Of a DNA stretch of 64,000 bases, positions 42,346-50,752 are shown piece after piece. The notes below the pieces were generated by a model. That model was not told the DNA's origin and searched no databases. It worked only from the letters and a program-made list of their open reading frames with translations. Made by a program: the position numbers and the translations under genes. Every line of letters begins with the position of its first letter. The stretch's first letter is position 1. This DNA comes from Allobranchiibius huperziae (lineage in GTDB: Bacteria; Actinomycetota; Actinomycetes; Actinomycetales; Dermatophilaceae), in assembly GCF_013410455.1 (NCBI RefSeq), contig NZ_JACCFW010000001.1:1566929-1630928 (forward strand), in the 5' to 3' direction.

Positions 42346-43668
42346 ATGGCGAGCAGAGTCACCCCCATCAGCGGCTTCCAGGAGTGGTTGCCGACGCAGC
42401 GGATCGTCGAGCAGCACTTCCTCGACACCATCCGCGAGGTCTTCGAGTTGCACGGGTTCGCCTCGGTCAACACCCGCGCGCTGGAACCCGTCGAGCGCCT
42501 GTCCGATCAGGGGGAGGACGCCGACAAGGAGATCTACGGCGTACGCCGGCTCGCGGGCGACGACGGCAGCACGCCCGCGCTCGGTCTGCACTTCGACCTC
42601 ACGGTGCCGTTCGCGCGGTACGTGCTGGAGAACGGCGGCAAGCTGACCTTCCCGTTCCGCCGGTACCAGATCCAGCCCGCGTGGCGCGGCGAGCGGCCCC
42701 AGCGCGGCCGCTACCGCGAGTTCATCCAGGCCGACATCGACATCGTCGAGGCCGACACGCTGCCCGGGCACTACGAGGTCGAGCTGCCGCTGGTGATCGC
42801 GGACGCGTTCTCCCGGCTGCCGATCGGGCCGTACAAGATCCAGGTCAACAACCGCAAGATCTGCGAGGGGTTCTACCTCGGGCTGGGCATCGAGGACGTC
42901 GCGGGCACGCTACGGACGGTGGACAAGCTGGACAAGATCGGCGCGGACGGCGTGCGCAAGGTCCTGCTGGCAGCCGGCCTCAGCGAGGAGCAGGCGGGCA
43001 AGTGCCTGGACCTCGCGGCGATCGCGACACCGGACAGCAGCTTCGTGGGTCAGGTGCGTGCGCTCGGTGTGGAGCACCCCTTGCTCGACGAGGGCCTGGC
43101 CCAGCTCGCGGCGGTCATGGACGCCGGCAACGAGCACGCACCGGGGGTGCTGTCCGCCGAGCTGAAGATCGCCCGCGGTCTGGACTACTACACCGGCACC
43201 GTCTACGAGACGGTCATCGAGGGCCACGAGGACTTCGGCTCCATCTGCTCCGGCGGCCGGTACGACGCCCTGGCCAGCGACGGCAAGCGCACCTACCCCG
43301 GTGTCGGCATCTCGATCGGGGTGTCCCGGCTGCTCGGTCTGCTGATCTCCGAGGGCGGGCTGACCGCGTCGCGCGAGACCCCCGCCGCAGTCCTCGTCGC
43401 GGTGACCGACGAGGAGTCCCGCTCGGACTCCATGCGGGTCGCCGCGGCGCTACGGGCCCGGGGGATCGCGACGCTGGTGGCTCCGAAGGCCGCCCGGTTC
43501 GGCAAGCAGATCCAGTTCGCCGACCGGCGGGGCATCCCGTTCGTGTGGTTCCCGTCGGAGGACGGCGACGAGGTGAAGGACATCCGCAGCGGGGACCAGG
43601 TGCCCGCCGACCGCGACACCTGGTCGCCGCCGGAGGCGGACCTTCGTCCGTCGCTCGTGCTTCCCTGA
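42346..43668 (+). CDS. hisS: Histidyl-tRNA synthetase
   Basis: Charges tRNA-His with histidine. The 440-residue class II synthetase begins VTPISGFQEWLPTQRIVEQHFLD, with motif 2 in FRRYQIQPAWRGERPQRGRYREF, the histidine-binding ARGLDYYTGTVYE and motif 3 SIGVSRLLGLL. The C-terminal anticodon-binding domain (VLVAVTDEESRSDSMRVA and so on) is complete. AGAAGG lies 15 bases before the ATG, rather far. A strong terminator follows. Confidence 0.97.
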   Translation: MASRVTPISGFQEWLPTQRIVEQHFLDTIREVFELHGFASVNTRALEPVERLSDQGEDADKEIYGVRRLAGDDGSTPALGLHFDLTVPFARYVLENGGKLTFPFRRYQIQPAWRGERPQRGRYREFIQADIDIVEADTLPGHYEVELPLVIADAFSRLPIGPYKIQVNNRKICEGFYLGLGIEDVAGTLRTVDKLDKIGADGVRKVLLAAGLSEEQAGKCLDLAAIATPDSSFVGQVRALGVEHPLLDEGLAQLAAVMDAGNEHAPGVLSAELKIARGLDYYTGTVYETVIEGHEDFGSICSGGRYDALASDGKRTYPGVGISIGVSRLLGLLISEGGLTASRETPAAVLVAVTDEESRSDSMRVAAALRARGIATLVAPKAARFGKQIQFADRRGIPFVWFPSEDGDEVKDIRSGDQVPADRDTWSPPEADLRPSLVLP

Positions 43669-43677
43669 GCCTTCGCT

Positions 43678-43725
43678 TTTGGACATGCACACCGGGTCAT
43701 CTGTGACCCGCTGCGCATGTCCAAA
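43678..43725. terminator. Terminator between hisS and the converging membrane-protein gene
   Basis: TTTGGACATGC (43678-43688) pairs with GCATGTCCAAA (43715-43725); inside, GGGTCA pairs with TGACCC. A cruciform-like bidirectional terminator with T/A ends. Confidence 0.75.
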
Positions 43726-43731
43726 GTGCTG

Positions 43732-44343
43732 CTAGGGCAGTTCTTCCAGCTGCAGGCCGAGGGCGCGCAGCCGCAGCCGCGCGAGCGCCTCGATGGTCTC
43801 CGGGTCGCGGCGGCGCCACCCGTCGACGGGTTCGTCGCCGACGGTTGCGAGCTCGCGCGGCGTGGCCGACCGCAGGGCGTCGAACGCCAGCAGGTCCATC
43901 CCGCCGGGAGTGCGTGTCAGCGACCGGGCACGGGAGGCGCGGCGTACGTAGGGCAGGCGGACGAGCGCCCAGACCAACAGCGCGATCGCGATCGGGATGC
44001 CCGCCGTGAGAGAACCCAGCACCCGGCCGAGCGTCTCGATCGTGTCGCCCAACTGGTGACCGGCGTTCGTCATCGAGCTGCCCGCGCCTTGCGCCTGCAC
44101 GAACGGCTCCTTGAGCTTGCCGCCGACCAGCGGCACCCCGTCGACGGCGCGTGCGGCGTTGCCCATCTGGGTCCGTAGCCGTTCCCCGCCGGCCGACAGG
44201 TCCCGCGCGCCGCTCTTGGCGGCGACGGTGTGCCGGTAGACCGCCCACCCGGCGCGCGCCCAGGCGATCACCCAGATCGCCACCAGCGCGTCGAAGACGA
44301 TCTGGCGGATCAACCGGTCCTGGCGGTCGGCGTACAGCTTCAT
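43732..44343 (-). CDS. Conserved membrane protein of unknown function
   Basis: A 203-residue protein with two membrane spans: IRQIVFDALVAIWVIAWARAGWAVYRHTVA at about residues 11-40 and TAGIPIAIALLVWALVRLPYVRRA at about 107-130. Between them is a polar segment rich in Gly/Ala. After the second helix is a cytoplasmic tail with a repeated RxLxRLRLRALGL-type ending. The family is seen in actinobacteria without a known role. The ATG at 44343 (MKLYADRQDRLIRQ) is chosen because the open frame upstream of it is proline-rich and overlaps the divergent promoter region. It converges with hisS and diverges from the SCO1-like gene. Confidence 0.75.
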   Translation of the reverse strand: MKLYADRQDRLIRQIVFDALVAIWVIAWARAGWAVYRHTVAAKSGARDLSAGGERLRTQMGNAARAVDGVPLVGGKLKEPFVQAQGAGSSMTNAGHQLGDTIETLGRVLGSLTAGIPIAIALLVWALVRLPYVRRASRARSLTRTPGGMDLLAFDALRSATPRELATVGDEPVDGWRRRDPETIEALARLRLRALGLQLEELP

Positions 44344-44459
44344 GGGTTCCGTCGCAGTCTCGATGGTCGCGGTCGCCTCCGCCCTCGTCGATCGCGGGCT
44401 CAGCGTGCTGACGAACCTAGTGCGGGAACCGCTCAGGTTGCGGTGCCACCATCGCGGGC

Positions 44460-45251
44460 GTGGGGCGGTTGAAGACGGTGGCGGCATCGGTTGCCGCGGT
44501 GGTGTGCCTGGCGGCATGCTCCGCGCAGGCATCGGGTGCGGGCCACAGCCAGGCGTCCGATTCCCCGGCATCGAGCGCCATGGACCGGATCGGGACGCCG
44601 CTCGACAGCGCGCTCCCGGCGTCGATCCGCGACCTGCGGTTCACCGCAAGCGACGGTCGCACGGTGCGGTTGGCGGACTTCGCGGGCAAGACGGTCGCGA
44701 TCTCCGACGTCATGACGCTGTGCCAGGAGACCTGCCCGGCCGACACCGCCACGCTGGTGCAGACCGTCCGAGCCGAGGACGACGCCGGCCGCGGATCGGG
44801 GGAGGTGTTCCTCTCCATCACCGTCGACCCGGCGCGCGACACGGCTGCGCAACTCGCGGCCTACCGCAACCTGTTCGTCACACCCCCGGGGAACTGGCTG
44901 GCCCTGACCGGCACCGCATCGACGGTGAACGCCCTGTGGAACTACCTCGGCGTATGGCGCCAGAAGGTCGGCGAGGGCTCCGGCCCGGCTCCCCGCAACT
45001 GGCGCACGAACGCACCCCTGACCTACGACGTCCAGCACTCCGACGAGGTGTTCTTCCTCGACGGTCGCGGGCACGAGCGCTTCGTCCTGGAAGGCGCGCC
45101 CTACGCCGCGAAGGGCACCGTCCCGCGGACCCTCTACGACTTCATGGACGCCGACGGGCGGCGCGGCCTGGGGGCCGCATCGACCACGGCGTGGACGCAG
45201 GCCCAGGCGCAGAAGGTGCTGGCCTGGGTGAGCGGTCGTTCCTCGGCCTGA
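44460..45251 (+). CDS. SCO1/SenC-like thioredoxin-fold lipoprotein
   Basis: A 263-residue exported protein. The signal peptide ends in lipobox LAAC (cysteine about residue 20). The thioredoxin-like domain carries LADFAGKTVAISDVMTLCQETCP, where Cys-x3-Cys is the copper site of SCO proteins, and SITVDPARDT follows as in SCO1; a distal His is likely in VQHSDEVFFLD. SCO proteins deliver copper to the CuA site of cytochrome oxidase or reduce its thiols. No oxidase genes are nearby. The GTG start has no clear ribosome site. It nearly abuts the converging MarR gene (3 bases). Confidence 0.88.
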   Translation: MGRLKTVAASVAAVVCLAACSAQASGAGHSQASDSPASSAMDRIGTPLDSALPASIRDLRFTASDGRTVRLADFAGKTVAISDVMTLCQETCPADTATLVQTVRAEDDAGRGSGEVFLSITVDPARDTAAQLAAYRNLFVTPPGNWLALTGTASTVNALWNYLGVWRQKVGEGSGPAPRNWRTNAPLTYDVQHSDEVFFLDGRGHERFVLEGAPYAAKGTVPRTLYDFMDADGRRGLGAASTTAWTQAQAQKVLAWVSGRSSA

Positions 45252-45254
45252 GCG

Positions 45255-45758
45255 TCACCAGCCGAGACGGTGGGCGTGGTCGGGTCCGGCGGTGGGCTCG
45301 TCCGCAGCGGTCGCGAACGCCTCGAGCGCTGCGATGAGGGCCCCGCGGTCGGTGTCGGGCATGTCCCGCACGATTCGGGCGATGGCCGCGCGGCGGCGGC
45401 TCGTGACCGCGTCCACCAACCGGGATCCGTGCGACGTCAGTGCGATCGAGACCTCGCGGCGGTCCTGCGGATTCTCCCGCCGGTCCACCAGGCCGTCTCG
45501 GACCAGCCGCTCGACCTGACGCTGCGCCGTGGATGCGTTGACACCGAGACGTGCGGCCAGCCGACTCAGGGTGCCGTCGCCGTCCGCCGCGAGTACGACG
45601 AGCGCACGGAACTGGGTGGGGGTCACCGTGTCCTCGACGTCGGCGAGCGACCGTGCGGACACGCCGACCAGTGCCCTGGAGGCCGTCAGAAGCGCACTGA
45701 CGAAGTCCTCGGTGTCCCGGTCGCTCTGCTCGTCCGACGAGGGCTGATTTCGTTGCAC
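45255..45758 (-). CDS. MarR-family transcriptional regulator
   Basis: A 167-residue winged-helix repressor. The DNA-binding part is TLSRLAARLGVNASTAQRQVERLVRDGLVDRRENPQDRREVSIAL, the classic MarR wing with the D-x-R motif. The GTG at 45758 is chosen; it lies two bases from a perfect palindrome that also touches the divergent ClC gene. This arrangement strongly suggests autoregulation and control of the ClC channel. The effector is unknown; many MarR proteins sense phenolic or oxidising compounds. Confidence 0.88.
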   Translation of the reverse strand: MQRNQPSSDEQSDRDTEDFVSALLTASRALVGVSARSLADVEDTVTPTQFRALVVLAADGDGTLSRLAARLGVNASTAQRQVERLVRDGLVDRRENPQDRREVSIALTSHGSRLVDAVTSRRRAAIARIVRDMPDTDRGALIAALEAFATAADEPTAGPDHAHRLGW

Positions 45759-45759
45759 A

Positions 45760-45774
45760 CTGCAATCATTGCAG
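45760..45774. promoter_or_regulatory. Candidate MarR operator between the regulator and ClC genes
   Basis: CTGCAATCATTGCAG is a perfect 7-1-7 palindrome in the 28-base gap between the two start codons. With such a short gap the two promoters must lie within the opposing coding regions or overlap here, so one bound MarR dimer could block both. Confidence 0.6.
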
Positions 45775-45786
45775 AATGCAGGGGTG

Positions 45787-47142
45787 ATGGCGACGATCCG
45801 GAAGGCGACGGCGGAGGGGCAGCCGACCTTCGTGGCGGCAGCGGCGGTGGTCGGGCTGCTCACCGGTCTGGTCGCGGGCAGCTTCGGGCTGCTGCTGGAC
45901 GCGGCGGGACGCGGTCGGGTGGACCTGGTCCGATGGGCCCACGGCTGGCAGGTGCCCGGGTTCCTCCTGGTCGTCGCGATCTGCGCCGCGGCCACCGGGG
46001 CCGCGGCCTGGCTGGTGCACCGGGTCGAACCGCACGCCGAAGGCAGTGGCATCCCGCGTGTCGAGGCGGTGGTGGAGGGCAGGGCGGAGCCGGGGCGGTT
46101 CCGGATCCTGCCGGTGAAGTACGTGGGAGGCCTGCTCTCCATCGGCTCGGGTCTGGCGCTCGGTCGGGAGGGCCCCTCCGTGCAGATGGGCGGCAACATC
46201 GCGGTGATCGTCGCCGCCGTCCTCCGCCGAAGCCGCAGCGACGTGCGCGTGCTCGTCGCGGCCGGCGCGGCGGCGGGTCTGGCGACGGCGTTCAACGCGC
46301 CCATCGCGGGCGGCGTCTTCGTCCTGGAGGAACTGGTCAAGCGGTTCGACCCGCGGACGACCCTGGCCACGCTGGTCGCATCCGCCGCCGGTTTCGCCGG
46401 CGCCCACCTGGTGCTGCACGCCACCACGACCACCGACTTCCGGGTGCCTGCGCTCGGCGAGCCCACCCTCGCCCAGGCACCGTCGGTGGTCACACTCGGG
46501 GTGGCCGCCGGCTTGCTGGGCGTGGCCTACAACGGCGCCGTCATGGCAGGGCTGCGCATCGCGGACCGCAGCCGCGTCCCCGTCGTCGCGAGAGCCCTCG
46601 CCGTCGGTGCGGCAGTGGGGGCGATCGGCTGGTGGGCCACCCCGCTGGTGGGCGGTGGCGACAACCTGACCCAGCGAGCGCTGCTCGGCCACGGAGCCGT
46701 CCTCGCGGTGCTCGGCCTGATCACCGTGCGATTCGCGCTGGGTGTCGTCTCGTACGCCGCGGCGACTCCGGGTGGTCTGTTCGCGCCCATGCTGGTGCTC
46801 GGTTCGCAGCTCGGCCTGCTCGTGGGGCTCCTCGGCCACGCGGTCGCGCCGCACGCGACGCTCGCGCCCGCCGGGCTCGCGCTGATCGGCATGGCGGCGT
46901 TCTTCACGTCCACGGTGCGCGCGCCGGTCACCGGGATCGTGCTCGCCACGGAGATGACCGGGTCCACCTCGCAGCTCGCCCCGATGCTGGGCGCGTGCGC
47001 CATCGCGATGCTGGTGGCCATGGCGCTGCGGTGCGCACCCATCTACGACCAGCTGACCCGGCGGTCGGCGTCCGCCGCCCGGGAGAACGCGGCGGAGGCC
47101 GCGAGCAGCTCGCACGCCCGACCGGCGTCCATCGCCGGGTGA
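45787..47142 (+). CDS. ClC-family chloride channel/transporter
   Basis: A 451-residue membrane protein with about ten or more helices. The three ClC anion-site motifs are found: GSGIPR (residues 86-91), GREGPSVQMGG with the gating glutamate Glu128, and GGLFAPMLVLGSQLG. The first motif usually ends in glutamate (GSGIPE), here arginine. The gating glutamate suggests proton-coupled exchange or gated conduction. No CBS domains are attached. ATG 45787 is used; GTG 45784 and a TTG inside the operator (45769) are alternatives. The role may be in pH or chloride balance. Confidence 0.9.
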   Translation: MATIRKATAEGQPTFVAAAAVVGLLTGLVAGSFGLLLDAAGRGRVDLVRWAHGWQVPGFLLVVAICAAATGAAAWLVHRVEPHAEGSGIPRVEAVVEGRAEPGRFRILPVKYVGGLLSIGSGLALGREGPSVQMGGNIAVIVAAVLRRSRSDVRVLVAAGAAAGLATAFNAPIAGGVFVLEELVKRFDPRTTLATLVASAAGFAGAHLVLHATTTTDFRVPALGEPTLAQAPSVVTLGVAAGLLGVAYNGAVMAGLRIADRSRVPVVARALAVGAAVGAIGWWATPLVGGGDNLTQRALLGHGAVLAVLGLITVRFALGVVSYAAATPGGLFAPMLVLGSQLGLLVGLLGHAVAPHATLAPAGLALIGMAAFFTSTVRAPVTGIVLATEMTGSTSQLAPMLGACAIAMLVAMALRCAPIYDQLTRRSASAARENAAEAASSSHARPASIAG

Positions 47143-47209
47143 CATCGGCGCCGCGATCGCGGCGCGGCCTGCCGTGAGCCGTGGTCGGGATGACCTTGAA
47201 TGGTGCACC

Positions 47210-48133
47210 GTGACGGGTGCGGTCGAGCGGGCGGTGCGCGGGTGGCTGGACCACCTGCGGGTCGAGCGCGGGGTCTCCCAGCACACACTGAGCGCGTACG
47301 AACGGGATCTGCGCCGGTACGTCGCCTACCTCACCGCCCGAGGCATCACCGATCCCGCCGCGATCGCCGAGGCGGATGTGGCGGAATACTCCGCCACCCT
47401 GCGCGAGGGCACCGCCGAGCATCCGGCGCTGGCCGCGTCGTCCGCGGCACGCAATCTGGTGGCCGTGCGCGGATTCCACCGGTTCCTGACCCTGGAAGGG
47501 GACACCGTCGCCGACGCGGCCGCCGCGGTGGCTCCGCCGCGTCCGCCGCGGCGGCTTCCCAAGGCCATCCCGCTGGACCAGGTCGAACGCCTGCTCGCGG
47601 CGGCCTCGGTGGGCGACACCCCCGCCTCGCTGCGCGACCGCGCACTGCTGGAGCTGCTGTACGGCGTCGGCGCCAGGGTGAGCGAGGCCACCGGACTGGA
47701 CGTGGACGACCTGGAGTTGGACACCGACGCGGTGCGGGTCTTCGGCAAGGGCAGCAAGGAACGGATCATCCCGCTGGGCGGCTACGCCAAGGACGCGCTC
47801 ACGGCGTACCTGGTGCGCGGACGTCCCGCGCTGGTCGCGACGGGAAAGGGCACCCCCGCGCTCTTCGTGGGGCAGCGCGGCACCCGACTCTCGCGCCAGT
47901 CGGTGTGGAACATCGTGCAGGCCAGCGCCGAACGCGCCGATCTGAGCGGGCACATCAGCCCCCACACGCTGCGGCACTCCTTCGCCACGCACCTGCTCGA
48001 GGGCGGCGCCGACGTGCGGGTGGTGCAGGAGCTGCTCGGCCACGCCTCGGTGACCACGACGCAGATCTACACGATGGTCTCGGTGCAGCAGCTGCGGGAG
48101 GTGTTCGCCGCTGCCCACCCCCGCGCACGGTGA
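47210..48133 (+). CDS. xerD: Tyrosine recombinase XerD
   Basis: With XerC resolves chromosome dimers at dif. The 307-residue integrase-type recombinase has an N-terminal SAM-like core-binding domain (LDHLRVERGVSQHTLSAYERDL) and the catalytic domain with Arg in YGVGARVSEATGL, Lys in GKGSKERIIPLG, the H-x-x-R in SPHTLRHSFATH, a second His in LLGHASVTTTQIY and the nucleophile Tyr in that last stretch. The GTG at 47210 gives the usual N-terminus; GTG 47174 would add 12 residues. It begins the xerD-parA-scpAB segregation block. Confidence 0.94.
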   Translation: MTGAVERAVRGWLDHLRVERGVSQHTLSAYERDLRRYVAYLTARGITDPAAIAEADVAEYSATLREGTAEHPALAASSAARNLVAVRGFHRFLTLEGDTVADAAAAVAPPRPPRRLPKAIPLDQVERLLAAASVGDTPASLRDRALLELLYGVGARVSEATGLDVDDLELDTDAVRVFGKGSKERIIPLGGYAKDALTAYLVRGRPALVATGKGTPALFVGQRGTRLSRQSVWNIVQASAERADLSGHISPHTLRHSFATHLLEGGADVRVVQELLGHASVTTTQIYTMVSVQQLREVFAAAHPRAR

Positions 48134-48234
48134 CGACCGGCGACGGGCGGCACCAGTGGGTGCGGCATGCGTTAGGTTGAACCGCGATCGGCGCGAGCCG
48201 TACGACGCCCTACCCGGAAGAGCACAGATCAGCC

Positions 48235-49089
48235 GTGAGTTCGACAGACAAGGTGGGCCCGACCGGCCGCCCCCTTCCGACCTTCCCGGCCCCGCGCCCG
48301 TTGTCCGCGCATGGGCCGGCCCGCATCATCGCCATGTGCAACCAGAAGGGCGGGGTCGGCAAGACCACCTCGACCATCAACCTGGGCGCCGCCCTGGCCG
48401 AATACGGCCGCAAGGTGCTCCTGGTCGATTTCGACCCGCAGGGCGCCCTCAGCGTGGGCCTCGGGGTGCGTGCAAACGAGTTGGACGTCACCGTCTACAA
48501 CCTGCTGGTCGAGCGTGGTCACGACGTGCACGACGTCATCCAGCAGACGACCACCCCCGGCCTGGACGTCCTGCCGGCCAACATCGACCTGTCCGCCGCC
48601 GAGGTGCAGCTGGTCGGTGAGGTGGCCCGCGAGATGGTGCTCTCCCGCGTGCTGCGGCCCGTCGCCGACGAGTACGACGTCATCCTGATCGACTGCCAGC
48701 CCTCACTCGGTCTGCTGACCGTCAACGCGCTGACCGCGTCGCACGGCGTCCTCATCCCGCTGGAGTGCGAGTTCTTCGCGATGCGCGGGGTGGCGCTGCT
48801 GATCGAGACCATCGACAAGGTCACCGACCGGCTCAACCCCAGCCTGCGCCTGGACGGCATCCTCGCCACGATGTACGACGGTCGGACCCTGCACAGCCGC
48901 GACGTGGTGCGCTCCGTGGTCGACCACTTCGGCGAGGACGTGCTGCACACGGCGATCAACCGCACCGTGAAGTTCCCCGACGCGAGCCTCGCCGCCGAGC
49001 CCATCACCAGGTACGCCTCCGGTCATGGTGCCGCGGAGGCCTACCGGCAGTTGGCCCGCGAGCTCATCTCTCGCGGCGCCGCTGCCTGA
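48235..49089 (+). CDS. ParA-family chromosome-partitioning ATPase
   Basis: A 284-residue MinD/ParA-type ATPase. After a proline-rich leader of about 30 residues comes the deviant Walker A CNQKGGVGKTTSTINLG, switch I region DFDPQGALSVGLG, and Walker B DVILIDCQPSLGLL. It is distinct from the Soj/ParA beside the origin: no ParB lies next to it. Its place before scpA and scpB is conserved in actinobacteria (Rv1708-Rv1710). It may help position the SMC-ScpAB condensin or another cargo. A TAGGTT -10 is at 48173-48178; the GTG at 48235 has GGAAGAG about 15 bases upstream. Confidence 0.92.
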   Translation: MSSTDKVGPTGRPLPTFPAPRPLSAHGPARIIAMCNQKGGVGKTTSTINLGAALAEYGRKVLLVDFDPQGALSVGLGVRANELDVTVYNLLVERGHDVHDVIQQTTTPGLDVLPANIDLSAAEVQLVGEVAREMVLSRVLRPVADEYDVILIDCQPSLGLLTVNALTASHGVLIPLECEFFAMRGVALLIETIDKVTDRLNPSLRLDGILATMYDGRTLHSRDVVRSVVDHFGEDVLHTAINRTVKFPDASLAAEPITRYASGHGAAEAYRQLARELISRGAAA

Positions 49090-49090
49090 C

Positions 49091-50035
49091 GTGACCGGCG
49101 CAGACGCGACCGGACCTGCTGGGCCCACTGGGCCCGTTGCGCCTCCCGAGCCCCCTCGGTCCGTCGCTCCCGAGCGGAACGGGCAGCCGCAGGCCCCGGG
49201 CGGGGTCCTCACCCGGCGGACCGCGAGCACACCGTTCGAGGTGCACCTCGACGTGTTCTCAGGCCCGTTCGACCTGCTGCTGGGGCTGATCTCCAAGCAC
49301 CAGCTGGACGTCACCGAGATCGCGCTGGCCCAGGTCACCGACGAGTTCGTGGCCCACATCCGGGCCGTGCGCGAGGACGGCGCGGCCGAGTGGGATCTGG
49401 ACCAGGCCTCGGAGTTCCTGCTCATCGCGGCGACCCTGCTGGACCTCAAGGCCTCGCGGCTGCTGCCCGGCGGCACGGCCGAGGACGAGGAGGACCTCGC
49501 GCTCATCGAGGCGCGCGACCTGCTCTTCGCGCGGTTGCTGCAGTACCGCGCGTTCAAGGATGTCGCTGCGTTCTTCGCCGACCGGATGGCCACCGCCGGG
49601 CGGATCACGGCCCGCCAGGCGGGTCTGGAGGAGCGGTTCGCCGCGCTGCTGCCGGAGCTGGTGATGGGCGTGGGCCCCGAGCAGCTGGCACGTATCGCGG
49701 CGCGCGCGATGACGCCGCGTCCGGAGCCCACCGTCGGCCTCACGCACCTGCACGCGCCCACCGTCAACGTGCGCGAGCAGGCCGTCATCGTGTCGGCGAT
49801 GCTGCGCGAACGGCATACGCTCGGGTTTGCGGAACTGGTCGCCGACGCGGACTCGACCCTCGTGATCGTGGCGCGGTTCCTGGCCCTGCTGGAGCTGTTC
49901 AAGGAAGCGGCCGTCGCGTTCGACCAGCCCGAGTCGCTGGGCGAGCTGCGGGTGCGTTGGACGGGCACCGGCGAGGTGGACGTGAGTGACGAATTCGACG
50001 AACCGACCGGAGAGGGCGACGAGCACGATGAGTGA
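49091..50035 (+). CDS. scpA: Segregation and condensation protein A
   Basis: The kleisin subunit that bridges the SMC dimer. The 314-residue product has a Pro/Gly-rich leader of about 45 residues, then the kleisin N-terminal domain (FEVHLDVFSGPFDLLLGLI, HQLDVTEIALAQVTDEF), a middle helical region (ASEFLLIAATLLDLKASRLLPG) and the C-terminal winged-helix (FLALLELFKEAAVAFDQ). The GTG at 49091, one base after the parA stop, has no clear Shine-Dalgarno and is probably coupled. Its end overlaps scpB by eight bases. Confidence 0.95.
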   Translation: MTGADATGPAGPTGPVAPPEPPRSVAPERNGQPQAPGGVLTRRTASTPFEVHLDVFSGPFDLLLGLISKHQLDVTEIALAQVTDEFVAHIRAVREDGAAEWDLDQASEFLLIAATLLDLKASRLLPGGTAEDEEDLALIEARDLLFARLLQYRAFKDVAAFFADRMATAGRITARQAGLEERFAALLPELVMGVGPEQLARIAARAMTPRPEPTVGLTHLHAPTVNVREQAVIVSAMLRERHTLGFAELVADADSTLVIVARFLALLELFKEAAVAFDQPESLGELRVRWTGTGEVDVSDEFDEPTGEGDEHDE

Positions 50036-50675
50036 GCAGGAGCCCGAGATGGCCACACCCGACGTCCAGGAGCCCGACGTCCCGGACGCCGAGGCGCAGC
50101 TGAAACTGGACCTGGGCGAGCTGCCGGGCGGGGTCGCCGGCGCCGTCGAGGCGGTGCTGATGGTCGTGGACCAGCCTTTGACCGAGGACGAGCTGGCCGA
50201 CGGACTGCATCTTCCCGTGGAGGAGATCCGCGAGGTGCTGGAGCGGTTGGAGTCCGGGTACGCCGCGCAGAGCCGGGGTTTCACCCTCCGTTGCATCAAC
50301 GGGGGCTGGCGCGTCTACAGCCGCGCCGACTACGCGCCGGTGGTCGAGCGCTTCCTCATGGGCGGCCAGCAGGCCAAGCTCACGCAGGCGTCATTGGAGA
50401 CCCTGGCCGTGATCGCCTATCGTCAGCCGATCTCCCGTTCGCGCGTCAGCGCCGTACGCGGGGTCAACGTCGACGGAGTCGTCCGCACCCTGCTCACCCG
50501 CGGGCTCATCGCCCAGATCGGCGAGTCGGAGGAGGGCGGTGCCGGTCTCTACGGCACCACGCCGTACTTCCTGCAGCGCCTCGGTCTCACCTCCCTGGAG
50601 GAGTTGCCCGCCCTCGCGCCCTACCTCCCCGACGCCGACGTCATCGAAGAACTGATCCAAGAAGGACATGCATGA
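50028..50675 (+). CDS. scpB: Segregation and condensation protein B
   Basis: The winged-helix KITE subunit that binds ScpA. The 215-residue product has an acidic leader, then two winged helices: AVEAVLMVVDQPLTEDELADGL and KLTQASLETLAVIAYRQPISRSRVSAVRGVNVDGVV, the strongest ScpB signature. The C-terminus (LTSLEELPALAPYLPDADVIEEL) is typical. The ATG at 50028 lies inside the end of scpA. Its TGA overlaps the first of two nearly identical ATGAGCACC starts. Confidence 0.95.
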   Translation: MSEQEPEMATPDVQEPDVPDAEAQLKLDLGELPGGVAGAVEAVLMVVDQPLTEDELADGLHLPVEEIREVLERLESGYAAQSRGFTLRCINGGWRVYSRADYAPVVERFLMGGQQAKLTQASLETLAVIAYRQPISRSRVSAVRGVNVDGVVRTLLTRGLIAQIGESEEGGAGLYGTTPYFLQRLGLTSLEELPALAPYLPDADVIEELIQEGHA

Positions 50676-50752
50676 GCACCCCACGAAGTTTCTCCCCCGC
50701 TGCGCTCCGCCGAATACTTCGCGAGGACCCCGCATGAGCACCCCACGAAGTT
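50670..50752 (+). repeat. Direct repeat of a translation-initiation segment
   Basis: A 21-base word beginning GCATGAGCACC and ending CGAAGTT occurs at 50670-50690 and again at 50732-50752, 62 bases apart. AGGAC precedes both copies. Each copy carries an ATG at the same place. The first lies on the scpB stop, the second is the rluB start. The 62-base unit is not a multiple of three, so the copies are in different frames. Confidence 0.85.
50672..50737 (+). CDS. 21-codon mini-ORF between scpB and rluB
   Basis: Starting at the first copy of the repeated initiation segment, the frame encodes MSTPRSFSPAALRRILREDP plus one alanine and stops at TGA 50735-50737. It overlaps the scpB stop as ATGA and the rluB start as ATGA. 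GAAGGA lies six bases before its ATG. It shares its first six residues with RluB. It could be a relay that carries ribosomes from scpB to rluB, or a by-product of duplication. No homologue is known to me. Confidence 0.35.
   Translation: MSTPRSFSPAALRRILREDPA

Noticed and set aside
41244-43706. An 820-codon plus-strand frame across the MBL and hisS genes.
   Set aside because: It is a different frame from both real genes and has the biased Arg/Gly/Ala composition of a shadow.
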